From assembly GCA_037176845.1 (NCBI GenBank), contig JAYKXP010000175.1:24466-88465 (forward strand): DNA of 64,000 bases, written 5' to 3'. The position numbers and the translations under genes were made by a program. Origin of the DNA: Paramarasmius palmivorus (taxonomy: Eukaryota; Basidiomycota; Agaricomycetes; Agaricales; Marasmiaceae). Below the pieces are notes generated by a model, which was given only the letters and a program-made list of their open reading frames with translations, had not been told where the DNA came from and made no database searches. This document shows, piece by piece, positions 20,873 through 33,445 of the stretch (position 1 is its first letter; the number at the start of each line of letters is the position of its first letter).

Positions 20873-22460
20873 TGATATGCCTGACTTTAATCACTTCTTT
20901 TCGAATGCAAATATGCTAGTTTTGCACTTTATCATTGTTGCATAAACCCATAATGGTTATAGAAGGACTAGTATGAGCCCTGAATAGCTAGTCATTGGAC
21001 AGAAGGTGTTTTAGGTCGTTATATTAGTGGATCATGGTACACGGTACACCCCACATGGGTATCTGACCACCACTATTACTTCTACCAGTGGTTGTCGAAG
21101 TACAATCACCTGAAAACTGTAGGGAGAAGGTCCATAAGTGAATTCACTATGGACTATGCCTAGATCACCTACCGGACACACCAAAGGGATTCTTTCAAGT
21201 TAATTTACCCCTTCATACACACCAGAGAGTTATACTGGCTCAGGCATCACTTGGGACTGATGGCAGAGGGGGAAACTGATCAGAAATCACCGATGCCGGA
21301 TACGGCAAGGGTCTAGAGACCCGTCAGCCAAAGTTGAACCTATTGATTGGGATGGAGGCAAAGCTGTTCAAACTGTTGTTACAGTGGCAGAAGCAGATTC
21401 CCTCTGATATACCTTATTGGAACGTGTCCACATGGAGTGGATAAGAAAATTTAGAGGCAGTGTTATGTGGAGGAACAGTGTTGAGTGATGAGGAGCTCGG
21501 GAGGACCCTGCCAGGCCTCTGATTGGTGGAAAAGCACTTGGCGCATGGAAAAGAAAATTTTATAAAGGCTATACACCTACCCGTCAGCCAGGATTCAACT
21601 CCTGTACCATAAAACAGAGTGTTACCACTCGATCATCATGCTATTTGCGCCATATATGGACGTTGTGACCTATAGATTTCCCTGATGTGTATATTTTCTC
21701 ATTGTATCTCTCTCCCAACTCTGTTTCATCTCTTTTCCGTCTCGTTCCGCAGTTATTCTGACTCAGATTACCTATTATTTAGTTTATTCACCTTGGACAG
21801 TATAAAAAGGACACCAAATATATGGAGACTGCAGAGGATTCTGCCCCCCACTTGCACATTATGCGTTGTATGTGGTTATCGTACGAATAGATTGCTATTG
21901 TCCGATCAGAACTCTACCCAAGTCAGGCCCTAGCCTTATTGAGAAGACTAGTTGAGATCTTACTGCAGACAAGAACTTGAGAGGTTGTGATAAAGACCAA
22001 GTGTTGGCTTTGTGTATTGCTCTACACTTCTCCTATTAGTAAAACTTTATACTAGTTTGTCTTGGTGATGTTCTGAAAGTGTTTTAACCGGTTGGGTTAC
22101 ACTTTAGCATTGTAGAGAAGGCCTCAGTTTTGGTAATTGAGCTTCCTTGCTTGTGTGCTTTATAGAAGACAGTTTTGGTGGCTGTTTTCTGGCAGTTGTG
22201 CTGTAGTTTTACCTTAGAGAGAGTCAGATCACTTGAGGCAGTTTAGACCGAACCAAGATCAGCTTCATATAGCCCTTGGTGCCTTATTTCCAAGCTTATA
22301 GAAGCAAGGACAACCCTACTATGCATCTATACAGGTGTACTTTCCTAGAACTTCGATGAATAGAAGTGATTTTACCCCTCTTGAGACCAAGCTTGAGTAG
22401 ATATCTCTAAGCGTGGCAACTCTGATCACGCCGAACCACACTTGCACAACTACGCCACAG
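20873..22460 (+). repeat. LTR-like repeat A (~1.6 kb, plus orientation)
   Basis: Starts TGATATGCCTGAC and is homologous along its length, with substitutions and indels, to the reverse complement of 27451-29057. Shared blocks include GACTAGTATGAGCCCTGAAT near 20967, GAGGCAAAGCTGTT near 21355, GATTGGTGGAAAAGC near 21522, AGGATTCAACTCCTG near 21590, TATGGACGTTGTGAC near 21655, and GGCAACTCTGATCACG with AACCACACTTGCACA at the 3' end near 22412-22447. A TATA-like GTATAAAAAGG lies near 21800. It follows a Gypsy integrase in the same orientation, so it may be that element's 3' LTR or a solo LTR. Exact borders are approximate. Confidence 0.7.
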
Positions 22461-22766
22461 TGGAGTGCTTTTGTACACTGAGAGCAGTCATAGTATTAGG
22501 TGATTTCACCAAAACTAAGTGGTATTAGTGGGTGTACCTGCGTACCCATCTGGGTATCCCGCCATAGGATAACACAAAGAATACATAGATTTATACAGAC
22601 CCTATGTAACAAGATATTGTGTATTACATACCGACTACTCTTCATCAGCATCAGCATTGTCCTCATCATCTGAAATAGCAATCGTATCAAAATCAACTGG
22701 CATATCAACATCTACAAGACCCTTTTCTTTCTCATCTGGTTTCACCTTCCTGGTCTTGGTTATTCT

Positions 22767-25700
22767 TCAAAGATCTTTGTTGTGAACAAGTCCCATCTGG
22801 CTCCAATACCCAACACACATGAGCGCACGAGTGCTCTGTGTGCTAAGTGCATTTCGCTCCCATGTAAACAGTCGCCCAGCACGACTGAACACTTGCTCTA
22901 CATCAACTGACATCACTAAGATTGTTTCTCAGCATTCAGGAATGTGGCGAGACAAAGTGTACATACCTGGTATTCCTAAATAGTCCAGTGCCATCCACGA
23001 CAAGCATGGGAATGAACTACGGTGGTCAATCCACCATTGGTGAACATTGTCTACATCCTCAGTATCCGAAGAAAGGTACCTGTCCAGCTCGTTACGATCT
23101 GACAGAGCTTTTGAGCAGGACTGGGCCAGGTTGAACATGTTTGGTGCCTTGGTCTGAGAAGATAAAAGTTAGTAAACATCTCAGCTGCACATAACAACAT
23201 ACCTTGGATTTCTCCTTTGCATTTTTCAGCTTCTTGTGTGGGCTAGATGGCTTTGATGGGTCAAGTAATTCAATCCAGTCGTGATAATGTTCCAGATACT
23301 GAGCCCTTGTAAGTGCATGGGCCTCATCGATCCAGCTTGGCACCCAGTCAAGTTTGCGGAAGTATTCAAGCTTTCAAGAGGGGTGGAGCACTAAAGGAAA
23401 CAGTTAAGCTGGATAGTGATGAGAATATAACCTGAACATATCCATAGCAATCCTAAACACGCTTGTGCGGTCTGTCAAGTTGTAATATTTATTCAATGTT
23501 CGTTTTGCTGCCATGAGACTTAAAGTAAGCACATTGCTAACTTCAACATGTTCCAAAACAACTTTGTCCCCAACTTGCTTCGTTCTTTCATATACTCGGG
23601 TGGCAAAGAAGTTGTCGATGGTGTCAATTACAGGGATAACGTTAGCAATGGTAGGTGAGTGTGATGAAAAGAAATCTGTAGCCTCCTTGAGAATCTGAAG
23701 AAACTATTAGTGACTGAGGCAATCTAGTAACAGTTGGGGTGTCCATGTACCTCAAGTGAATCCCAGAGAGCACCCAGTAGCTCCCATTCCTCATCCTCCA
23801 GCTCCCAGTTCCACAGCTCGTTATCCTTGTTGGCAGTAAAGACCTTGATTGCAGTCTTGTATCTGAGGGTGAAATTCAACATTATGAATGTTGAGTTCCA
23901 CCTTGTCTGAACATCTCGAGGTAGAATGCGAATGGAAAGGCCAGCTTGCGCTAGCATAGCCTTCCAAGAGGGGAGAAGGATAGTTGGAGAGTTGATAATT
24001 TTGTACACAATAGTCCAAATCTAGTAAATAAACATGAGAATGACCAGCGACCAATGAGATTGAGACAGCAGCCAAACCTTAACGAGAGCTCTACGGACAG
24101 GCTGGGTTTCAACATTCAATTGAGTAGCCTCGTGTTGCTCCAGCCCTTCACAAGCATCAATGAGGCCTTCCTCATCGACTTTGGCATCTGTAGCCCCAAC
24201 TGCCTGTTCAAGACTCTCTCCCATACTCTCCAACTCCCTTTCAAGTGCTGCTAGCTCTCCCAGACTCAGCTCAAGATCAACATCTTCACCTTCAGCAAAA
24301 TTCTGGACAGCATCAAAGTCACCGTCATCAAAGTCACCATTATCAGCTTTCTTAGGAGGGTCGTAGAGACAGAGAAATGATTTTGTGATGAGATTGAGAG
24401 TATGGGCAAAGCAGTGGGTACAATGTTTTTCACCTGGATAGGCATCAAGCACATGTCTGAGGTGTTTAACCATAGTATCATTATTTGTTGCATTATCCCC
24501 TGTGATACACAGGATCTAGTAGACAGTGAGTAATGAGCTTCTTTAAAATGTTCTTGTGCTCTGCTCACCTTGTCTGCAATACTGAATTCATCCAGGACCT
24601 GTGAAAATTCTCGTGCAAGCGTTCAGCCTGTATGAGACTATTGACCCAGAACATCAGGCAAAGCATCTCAGAACATGGAATATAATGGCTATGCACCTCG
24701 GGCAACTCCAGAAAGTCGAGAAGGATAACCAATGGATCACCATCGTCATCAACAATGTGTGCCGTTATCACAACAAATGACTTATGGTTCAAAGACGTCC
24801 ACGCGTCAGTTGCGAAGCTAATATCACCTTTGTATTCCTGTTGGTAAGTTCATCCTTCAGCTGATGGTGTACTGTGAAATGCAGAGATTGATATACACGT
24901 AGCATCTTCGAGACTCGTTGGCTAGTTTTAGCAAACACTTGCTTTACGTCATGAGAAACGACTGTTGGATGAGGTATCCAATAGCCTGGGCACCTGGTTT
25001 TCATCAGACAATTGAAACCATGATCGGTGACTATTTCGAATGGCCAGCAGTTCTCCGAAACCCAACGTACAATCTCAGCACTTCAAAATCAGTGAAAGGT
25101 GAGCTCTAATTGATTGCGAACATGAAAGCTAAGCTTACTGTGTTTGGTCTGGAGTATGTTGAACTGCTGAGTAGACTGCAATGCCAATTTTATGCAAGCC
25201 ATCAAACATTGAAGGTATTGTTCCATTCTTCCCTTTGGCTGCCATCTCAATCTTCTTCTGGACTGCATCAGGTGTTTCTCCTGAAGCCATTGCGACCAAT
25301 ACAGCTTCATTCCCGCTGCAACTTTCCACATGATTTTTGAGGGCCTTTGAAGAATTCCGGTCACTGGTGTCTTGGTAGCATTTGACCTATGTCGAACACT
25401 TGATGCACTGGAAGATATGGCATTTCCGGTCGTTGATGTACTGCACAGTTGGCTTGTGGTAGAAGCTGTAAACTGCAGAGGTCCAGCCAGCCATTTTATG
25501 AGCTATTAGAGGTGAGTTACATCAACTCCTATATTAGGGGGTTAATTACTCACTAAGCTCTTGTTCATCATTTCCTTCCTCATCTTCTACCTCCTCAATC
25601 TTGACAGAAGATGCCCTCTTAGAGCTAGAACTGGTGCCACTTGGGGCTGTTGCAGGGGGGCCTGTTGTACTTGAGGTAGAGTGAGTTTTTGATACCACAG

Positions 25701-26090
25701 GAGCTGCTGCTGATGTTTCTGTGGCTTTAGATGTAGAGATATCTTTAACGTCACTATTCATGATGACTGGGCAAGTTGAGCAAGAAGATGTAGAGGGTTT
25801 GTTGCACTTTTTAGGTGGGTTTGGAACCTTGACTTCGGAATCAGTTTGATGAGCGGACAATAATGCCTGTTCATCTTCTGACCCGGAAAGTTTCTTGGCT
25901 GCAGAGCATACTAAAGGCAATAGTCAGGCAGCAAATACTAACAAAATAATATAACCTTTTTACCTTTGTCTGCTGCACTTTGCGTGATTTTTCTGATGCC
26001 TCATACCCAAGCAGTAGAATGGTTGGCCCTACTCTTCTCAACAGCTTCAGTGGGCTTGGGCTTGTGTTTATTGGACTGCTCTCTGGCCAT
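22767..26090 (-). pseudogene. hAT-family transposase relic
   Basis: Reading down the minus strand from ATG 26090 (MAREQSNKHKPKP, soon interrupted by a stop): a Ser/Thr-rich N-terminal part (25920-25546); a BED-finger remnant (SSKALKNHVESC) near 25350; LFFDGLHKIGIA-like sequence; the hAT core around 24790 (NHKSFVVITAHIVDDDGDPL, DFLELPEVHS); DNATNND near 24490; HCTHCFAHTLNLI near 24415; an acidic insert; RDVQTRWNSTFIMLNF near 23900; and the C-terminal dimerisation block (VEQVFSRAGRLFTWERN, ALMCVGYWSQ) ending at 22767. In-frame stops and frameshifts occur throughout as well as plausible introns, so the gene is dead. It lies between LTR-like repeats A and B. I could not identify its terminal inverted repeats with confidence. 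Confidence 0.85.
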
Positions 26091-27450
26091 TATATGTATC
26101 AGGTGGTCTCAAGTGAAAGAGATGGCAGTAGGTAAGAAAGAAATTGCAAATTTTCAAACGGGAGCCTCTGCTTCAAAAATTTTTGCTTCTATCCTGGCCC
26201 CAAAATTGTGTCCGTGTCACAGGGTGTCATACCATATTGCAGCGTCTCAATTCCATGTTCATACAACAGTACTAGTAGGACAGAATTTATCCCCTTGGTA
26301 CTGGCAGGAGAGAGACTTGCTTTCCAAACATGTCTGCTGATCAGACCTGGGGACTTCTCCAAAAATGGTTCTTGGGGCTCCAGCTGTGGAGTCCATGCTT
26401 TGCTGGCACAAGAGACAGACTGTCTGTGTTGTGCTCTTCGAAGTGGTTTAATTGGGTGTTGAGGACCATCTTTGATCTTGTATATGTTTTCGCTCAACAG
26501 TATCTGTTGAACACATGACCGTGTATCAGTATGCGTGCTATGCACAACACTCACGTCTGTGGTCAATCCTAGATGACAAGAGAGAGTTTACCATACTATC
26601 TCATGGAATGGGCAGAAGCACTTATACCTAACCAATAGTACACTAGATTCATAAGGACTATTCAGTATATTCATCAGACTAGCTTCTGTACTTACAAATG
26701 TATGTATTACTGCTCACTAAGAGCATTCAGTAGTCTCACTAAGACTTCACATACTTACTCATACACATTCTCACTTATGTAGTGTAGATTATCTAGTATA
26801 GAGTAAGTAATAGTATATAAGGCTTACCTGTAATGGTCTATAGCCCTAGTTCAATCTCATACGATTAACTACCAACACCTAACAAGCATCTCAAGTTCTA
26901 CACAAGTATAACTCTCAAAGCCCCAACAATGTGAGTTGAGACACATATTAACCACTGCGCACTGTCCTGGTTCTTACTGCTCTCTCAACAGGTTATGGGC
27001 CCCGATGACAAGTTGGTCACCGTCAACACCTTGAAACTATTCTGGTGTAGATCGGGTCTTCTATGTCAAGCGGACTCATTTCTGAGTTTACTTGCTAGAA
27101 GTTTCATGTGTAGCCAACACCTTAACTAGCAAGAGGCCAAGACCACATGACAAATACCAATGTGCTTCTATGGGTTAAGGGTTTCACTTCTTATTCTTTT
27201 GTTCAACCCCTGTAATGTCTGAAAAATAAAGTTACCTTACTTACAGACTTCCACTTCCTTTCTCGGATTAGTATCACCCTTACATTGGCTTTAGGTTACT
27301 TTATTACTATACATATGCTTCAAATTTGTAGTTAGCATATATAGAAAATCTCCAGCCACACTAAGTCCTTTAAATGCTATCCCGGTAATGACCACTGAAC
27401 CTGGTACGAAAGTAACCAGGTAATAGATGCTAATAGTAGGTCTAGCACTA
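26091..27450. other. intergenic; possible LTR remnant
   Basis: No gene seen. A promoter-like TATATAAGG near 26815 is followed about 180 bp later by CAACAGGTTATGGGCCC near 26987, an arrangement seen at the 3' edge of some Copia-type LTRs, but I found no second LTR or pol remnant, so this is only a possibility. Confidence 0.25.
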
Positions 27451-29057
27451 CTGTGGACAGTGTGTGCAAGTGTGGTTCGACGTGATCAGAGTTGCCGTGC
27501 TTAGAATCACACACAAAACTAATAGTTCAAGTGATGATACGCTTCTAGTAGACTAGAGCAGGTTATGATACACCTTTTAATAGGGTATGTACTTGTGGGT
27601 TTGGGCTTATACAAGCTATATGAACAACGCCAAGGGCTAATACTAGCTTTCTTGGGTGCGACCTAATACTGCCTTGAGTGAATTGTCCTTACTAGAACTG
27701 AATCAACGACGTGCGCGCAAGCAGGAATCCAACCGACTCTCCAATGGTCGATCTGGGCCTCTCTACGTCACAAAGCTCTTAACACAAATAGCCAAAAGCT
27801 TCTAGAAGGTCTTTAACTGACGATCTAGTACGAGGTTCAATCTCTAATAAAAGATGCAATGCAACCAATGCCAAATGCAACAGATTACAAGCCAATACAC
27901 TTGGTCTCTATCAAACTCGACTCAAGCTCTTGTCTGCAATACAGGTCTCAACTAGACTTTAAATCTAGGGCTCGTCCTGATGAAGTAGAAGTTGAATACA
28001 CAGATCAACAATAGATCAACTGAATCAGAGGTCTATTCGTTTGATAGCCACATACAATCTATAGATATGGGCGGGCAGTGCGTCTCCCTTCTTCTTCTGC
28101 CGCTCTCCTACATGATAGGTAGCTTATATACTGTCCAAGAAGTGAAAACGAGAATTTTAGGTAATATAAGTCGGAAAATAGACGGAACGACGAGGAACAG
28201 AGATGGAACAGAGATGATACGAGGAGAAATATACATATGAGGGAAATAAGAGTGTCACAACGTCCATATAAGTCGTGTAAGCGTGACCAATAAATAGGAA
28301 TTTCTATGTTTAGACTCAGGAGTTGAATCCTGTGCCTGCGGGTTGGCGTTTAGCCTGTTTAAAATTTTCTTTTCTATGCGCCAAGGCGCTTTTCCACCAA
28401 TGATAGTCGTTTCCGACCAGTCCGCACGCCAATGATGCTCAGTCATCCGTTATCTAGACCTGGCACATCTTTTATAAGTCTCCATAGTCATATGGGACCC
28501 TTCCATAAGTGGTATATCCACTGTATCTGCTTCCATGCTAAGCGTTTCAGGCGTTGCCACCGTTTTAACAGCTTTGCCTCCGTGTCCGATCCAAAGGAAC
28601 GCTTCGGAATATCAAGTCCGATAGGTCTGCCCTCGGGCCGTCGGTCATTTCCGATCAAGCCGTCTTGATCATCAAGCCGTGGTGATCCCCCAAAGCCCTC
28701 TCTATCTTATAGTAGGTCACGAAGAAGTAATAAAAGCGTAAATGTCCCTTGAGTATGCCAACTAGTAGCACGGTGACCTTATACAAGGTGTGTTCCACCT
28801 TATATTAGCCCCTACAGGTTTCGGGTAGGTGTCTATGAATTGCAGACCCCTAATATTTGCATCGCAGCAGCCAGATACCCAATGTGAGGCGTACCGTGTA
28901 ACTGTTCTCTGCTCGCAAGACATAGTCCCGTGTACCAGTGACAATGACTAGCTATTCAGGGCTCATACTAGTCCTTCAGAACCCTTTTTATAGCATAACA
29001 ATAAAGAAATATGCATAATGCGTTCGAAATTAAAGTGTTATAAAAATCAGCGTATCA
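27451..29057 (-). repeat. 3' LTR of minus-strand Gypsy element B
   Basis: The minus-strand homologue of LTR-like repeat A. It begins (minus sense) TGATACGCTGATTTTTATAA immediately after a polypurine tract at 29058-29067, as expected for a 3' LTR of an element pointing leftward. A TATA-like sequence TATATAAGC lies near 28125. It contains TTATATTAG at 28800. The far end near 27451 (CCACAG in minus sense) is set by the end of homology with repeat A. Confidence 0.7.
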
Positions 29058-29075
29058 TCTCCCCCCAAACAAAAT
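29058..29075 (-). promoter_or_regulatory. polypurine tract of Gypsy element B
   Basis: On the minus strand this reads TTTGTTTGGGGGGAGA, directly adjoining the LTR start. The same string occurs at 57347-57362 in element C. It is the expected primer site for plus-strand cDNA synthesis. Confidence 0.7.
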
Positions 29076-29522
29076 AAAGGATTGTCCTCAATCCCTTTGT
29101 TTCGTTGGCATCAGGCGAAGCAAGGAGAATTACGTGATGTAGTGACCACCATTCAAAAGAGAAAATTCAGGGCTATCTATGGGTATCCCAATATCAAGAG
29201 GGGACAACCTCTAGCACTTGCAAAACTCTTCCATCAAAACTTTGATCGGAATTGCGTAACCAAATGAAGCCCTATTACTACGGATGCCACTTAGCACTGC
29301 TCGTGGACCCTTTCACTAGCTTCTTTTACTCTGGCACGCCCACTCTAATAGTGACTCGGAAGCAAAGGCTTCTATAAGTACTAGAGGGTCGGGGACTTAG
29401 CGAAATTTCTTTCTTCCCTTCCCCCTCGACCTAGTACTACGGTAAGCCCATTGCCCTCCTCCTTTTAATAGCTGTTCTTTCCTTTTCTAAGCCCTCCCGC
29501 TTATAGATTCCAACCGCTGAAG

Positions 29523-32500
29523 ATGCCTCGCGCAACGCCTCAAATTTCCACTGACACCGCCACTCATCTGTTTGAGTTGTACGACCATGTCAAGGCTATT
29601 TTCGACTACTTCCCGACCCTTTCGATATTTGTGAATCAAAGTGGGCCTCTCCAATCAGCAGGGATTTATAAAGCCGTGGCCAATGCTCTCTATGAGCACA
29701 TAGTAAGTTATATGTTTTCTAGGTTGCGGTTATTTACCGACTGACACCCCTTTTTATAGGTTCCTCTGTTTCCTATTTGGACGACTGAAGTCTTTCCAAC
29801 TCCTTACATCCGCATTATCTTGTTGTTTTGCCACTACACTCTTCAGCTGAAGGAGAAACTTGGAGCTCCCCCTCCAAACACTATCACTCCCTTGATCCCA
29901 CCCGACGCTTTGGTTAGGTATTGGATAGAAATATGGGGAATTGAGGTACGTGGTCTTTTATCTTGACAATTTAGTCCTTTTCTAACGTTGCTTTTGTCCT
30001 TTTATTAGCCTCTGGGTTATGAAGACAGCTGTCCTCGGCTGGTGGACGTCATGGCTACTGTCAATGTCCAATCCTATCTCAAAGGCATCCAGCTTCGAAA
30101 ACTCGCTTGCCTAGACGACGGCTTTGGCCTTATTCCACCAGTCATCCCATCACCGAAGCGAAAGGATTCTGCGGGCTTGGCGGACAAGACTGCCCCTTCA
30201 GACTCCGAGCTTCCAATAGCCGGTCCTTCGAAGACTTCCAGTCGTCTTTCAAAGACTAAAGGTGCGGTTTATTACTGCTACCCCTATAAGAGTTTTACTA
30301 ACACTTCCGGTTCCACCTAGCTTCCGGAGTTGATCAGGTGGCTGAACCTCCTGCCGACAACGGTTCTCGCAAAGGGTCTAAACGAGCTCCAAAACCCAAA
30401 GTCGAGTATGTATTCATTTATTCCCCTTATATTAGATCGCTGACCCCTTTTATTAGGGCCAAGTCTGATCCTGCTGGTCGTACCCGTGCTGCAAACCCCA
30501 AGGTAGGCCTATTATTAGGTCTTTTTATTGATCTAACTGATATATTGGTTTCATTTCTTAGCCTAAAGAGCCTAGCTCTTCGAAAGCCACAAAAGCTCCC
30601 GCTGCAGCCTCTAGCAGCAAGTCAAAGAAGGAGGCCAAATCCAAAGCAAAAGGTACCAAGGAGACTAGCTCCGCAAAAGCATCCACGTCTACTGCCTCTG
30701 TCGAATCTCCACCTCCTCGGAAGGGTTCCAAAGCCAAAGGCAAAGCTACTCCTCGCTCTGACACTGTCACGATCAGGGCAGAGCCTGCTTCTACCACGGC
30801 TGATGAATCCAAACCACGTCCTAGACCTCAGATCATCAAGAAGTCCGTTGTTGTGGAGGTACCTTCGCTCCCAGTACATTTTTATTCTTTTTCCTGGCTT
30901 ATATTAGCCAATCTTATGCCTTCTATTAGGATCCCGAAGAGGTAAAGAGTTCTGTAACCGTCCAAACTGGTGCTAAGCGCAAGCGTTTGGTAAGTCCATC
31001 TCTCTCATCTCTCCCTAACCCTTCTTTCTCACTTGTCATTCTCTAATATCTAGGTTGGCCCTTCATCCAAGATCTCTCAAAATGTGGAGGAAGTCGAAAC
31101 CGACGAGCTCAACCAGAGTCAGGACGAGGTAAGAATTTCTTCCCTAGTATTAGGTATCTCGATTACTAAATTTGTCGATTTAGGCGCCCCCAACCAAGAA
31201 AAGACTTGTCTCTAAGCGTGAACGCGACGAGCAAGAAACCTGGGTAAGGGTCTTATCCCCACATTTAACTATTCAACTAACACCTTTCTTCCACCAGGCT
31301 CTTCCTCCACCAATCACCAAAAGTAAGGGTAAAGGCAAGGCTAAAGCTGTCTCTGAGGACGAGGTGCGTGATTTTCCCTTTTTATCACTAATATTAGCTC
31401 ACAGTTGCTTATACTAGGTCTCTGACCATCACGAATCCAATGATGAGGAGTCTAGTGAAGACGAAGGCACTGACAACTTAGTGCCCATCTCCAAACTCGA
31501 CCTCAAATCTATCATTGGCGGTACGACCAAGGGCAATGGTCCCCAGGAACGAGATGAGCATAACACTGCCTTATATCGTCAACTGGGTCGCCAAAACATG
31601 ATCAAGTACCTCCGTAGTAAGTCTTTATTCCTTTTATATGCCAGCATAAGCTAACTGTTTCTTGTTTTTATCCTAGAGAACGACACGCGCCTTTCGGTTG
31701 ACGAGGGATCCACCTATTCCCCTTTGGATAAGGTGTTCGTAGCTAGTACTACGATTCCCCTGGTACGTGCATTTGCATTCTCTGTCTTTGATGGATTACT
31801 GAGTTGTTTTTACTTCTATTAGGCCTCTGCTGGGCTCCCACAACGTCCTTGTACTCGTTGCGAGCACCTTAACCTGCCCTGTCAAATTCCTGGGCTTCGT
31901 CGGATCTGCGGCTCTTGTTCCTCCGTTCAAGCCAAGTGTTCCCACAATCTGTGGTGGCACGAGTATATTGAAGGATTGAACCGGTCGTTTGTGGACGGTC
32001 TAATGAGTCCGATTGGTGAGTCTCAGCCTTAGTTTTAAGCTTATAAAAGCCTTCTAACCCTTTTATTAGGTCTGATTTACCAATCCTCTCATATTCTCGA
32101 CCTCATGGAAGAAAACAGTTCTCTGGACCATCAGATCTCCCTTATGCAACGTCGTCGTCATCAAAACGAAGAAGCTATTGGCAACCTTCAAGGCTTACTC
32201 AAGGCTTCTGTCAACAACGACCCGCGCATATTCCTCAAGACTCTTTTCCAAGAGCACCCTGGGTTCATCGCCAACGAATCTCAGCTCCATAAATTGGCTA
32301 CCGCCTGTGGGTGGCTTTTGGCTGATTTCGAACCACTAGAGGAGGTCCAAACATTCCTGGCTCGCCCTTCCGACATCCCTCTTCACACGGCTACACTCAA
32401 CGACGTGGAGGTGCGCATGGAAGGATTGGACGAAAACATTTCTGGCCTTCCTACCGAAATGTTGGCTTCTTTTGACGAAGCAGAGCCTCAAGACCCTTCC

Positions 32501-32712
32501 TCGCTGGTGGTTTCCAACGACGACAATGCTCCTTTGGTAAGTCTCAACTTTTTATTGACTATTATTTGCCCAACTGACCCTTATATTAGGTCTCAACGAG
32601 TTCAGGCGACGACAAGATGGATATCGACAACGCCACCGCGCCTGAACCATCTACCTCCAAGGTCGACGAGGTTGCTGAGCCTTCTAAGGCGTCAACTCCT
32701 CCTGCAGAATGA
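29523..32712 (+). CDS. intron-rich opposite-strand gene of Gypsy element B, Zn2Cys6-like cluster
   Basis: About 15 exons can be joined in phase, from ATG 29523 (MPRATPQISTDTATHLFELY) to TGA 32710-32712, giving roughly 750-800 residues. Exons 1-3 encode a helical, aromatic-rich N-terminal region; the middle is Lys/Ser/Pro-rich, like a disordered or nuclear-targeting segment. Near 31850 is CTRCEHLNLPC then CGSCSSVQAKC, spaced C-x2-C-x6-C-x8-C-x2-C-x6-C, the spacing of fungal Zn2Cys6 DNA-binding clusters. A coiled coil (SLDHQISLMQRRRHQNEEAI) and an acidic tail follow. Most introns end in a pyrimidine run then TTATTAG or TATATTAG. It lies between the site where pol should be and the 3' LTR, reading against the element. 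Function unknown; DNA binding is inferred. Confidence 0.65.
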
Positions 32713-33074
32713 AGGCTGAAGTACTTCTTGGGTGCCTATCCACGAGTTATCACTCGTGGCCAGTCCAGAATGCTTCTTGTTTTCCTTCTTGTCTTCTGGG
32801 ATGGACCATGGGTTGATTTGCGTTGGTTTTAGGGACTTTTTCATTCGTATATTTCGTATCTGCATGTTTGGTATCGCGTCTACCCTTCTGTTAGTCACAG
32901 AAAGGGTAAAAATTGTATATTATCGTCTCCAACACAAGCCTAGGTAGCTTATATTAGCTTACTTAGGACTTGTATTAGTCTATCAGAACTCATAGTTGGA
33001 CTATTTGTACTTCAAATGTATACGTCGTTTTCCCAGTCTTACAATAGACTGTTCTCCAATCATATTGTGTGATA

Positions 33075-33305
33075 GGGAAGCACCTGAAGAGGCACCTGCC
33101 ACACATCAATAGATGTTAATTGCCAGTTCAATTTCATGTGTCTCCAGCGCATGTTGCCAGTTAAGCCGAAGCGGGCTAAAGTAGCAATACTGCCAGTGTA
33201 CAGCTAAAATTATACCGACAACAGCGAGAATTGAACTAGCGACACAGCAGCTTACATCATCCGACTAATAATTCGGACACATTAACAACTGAGCCAAGTG
33301 ATCAT
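33075..33305 (-). repeat. tRNA-headed SINE-like module B1
   Basis: On the minus strand it opens with an A-box-like TTGGCTCAGTTGTT (33300 downward) and a B-box-like AGTTCAATTCTC about 60 bp later. A body follows that is shared with the module at 56855-57065, including GAGACACATG and ATTAACATCT. It starts about 148 bp after the stop of the accessory gene at 33446-36672, in the same orientation, and marks the border with Gypsy element B. Confidence 0.65.
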
Positions 33306-33445
33306 ATATTACCTACGTAGCAATATATCCCATATGGCCTTCACATTTGATTAGCTGCCTAATAACTACTGCCCGCCAATTTAAAATACAGGACCAAAAA
33401 CCTATTAAACAAGGGAAAAACGTCCTGTAATCATCTACCTATCCT

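Larger units (their letters stand above)
27451..33070 (-). mobile_element. truncated Gypsy element B with an opposite-strand gene
   Basis: Contains, in minus-strand order from the right, an opposite-strand gene (29523-32712), the polypurine tract and the 3' LTR. Gag, pol and 5' LTR are missing: homology-free sequence ends at a SINE-like module at about 33075. Element C has the same order with its pol still present, which is the main reason to assign the plus-strand gene to the retroelement. Confidence 0.6.

Noticed and set aside
26640..27010. A Copia LTR with primer-binding site
   Set aside because: Only a TATA-like box and a short CAACAGGTTATGGGCCC string support it; no partner LTR, gag or pol was found.
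30558..30879. Minus-strand frames opposite the Lys/Ser/Pro-rich exons of the element B gene
   Set aside because: Low-complexity antisense shadows; the plus-strand exons have consistent splice phase.
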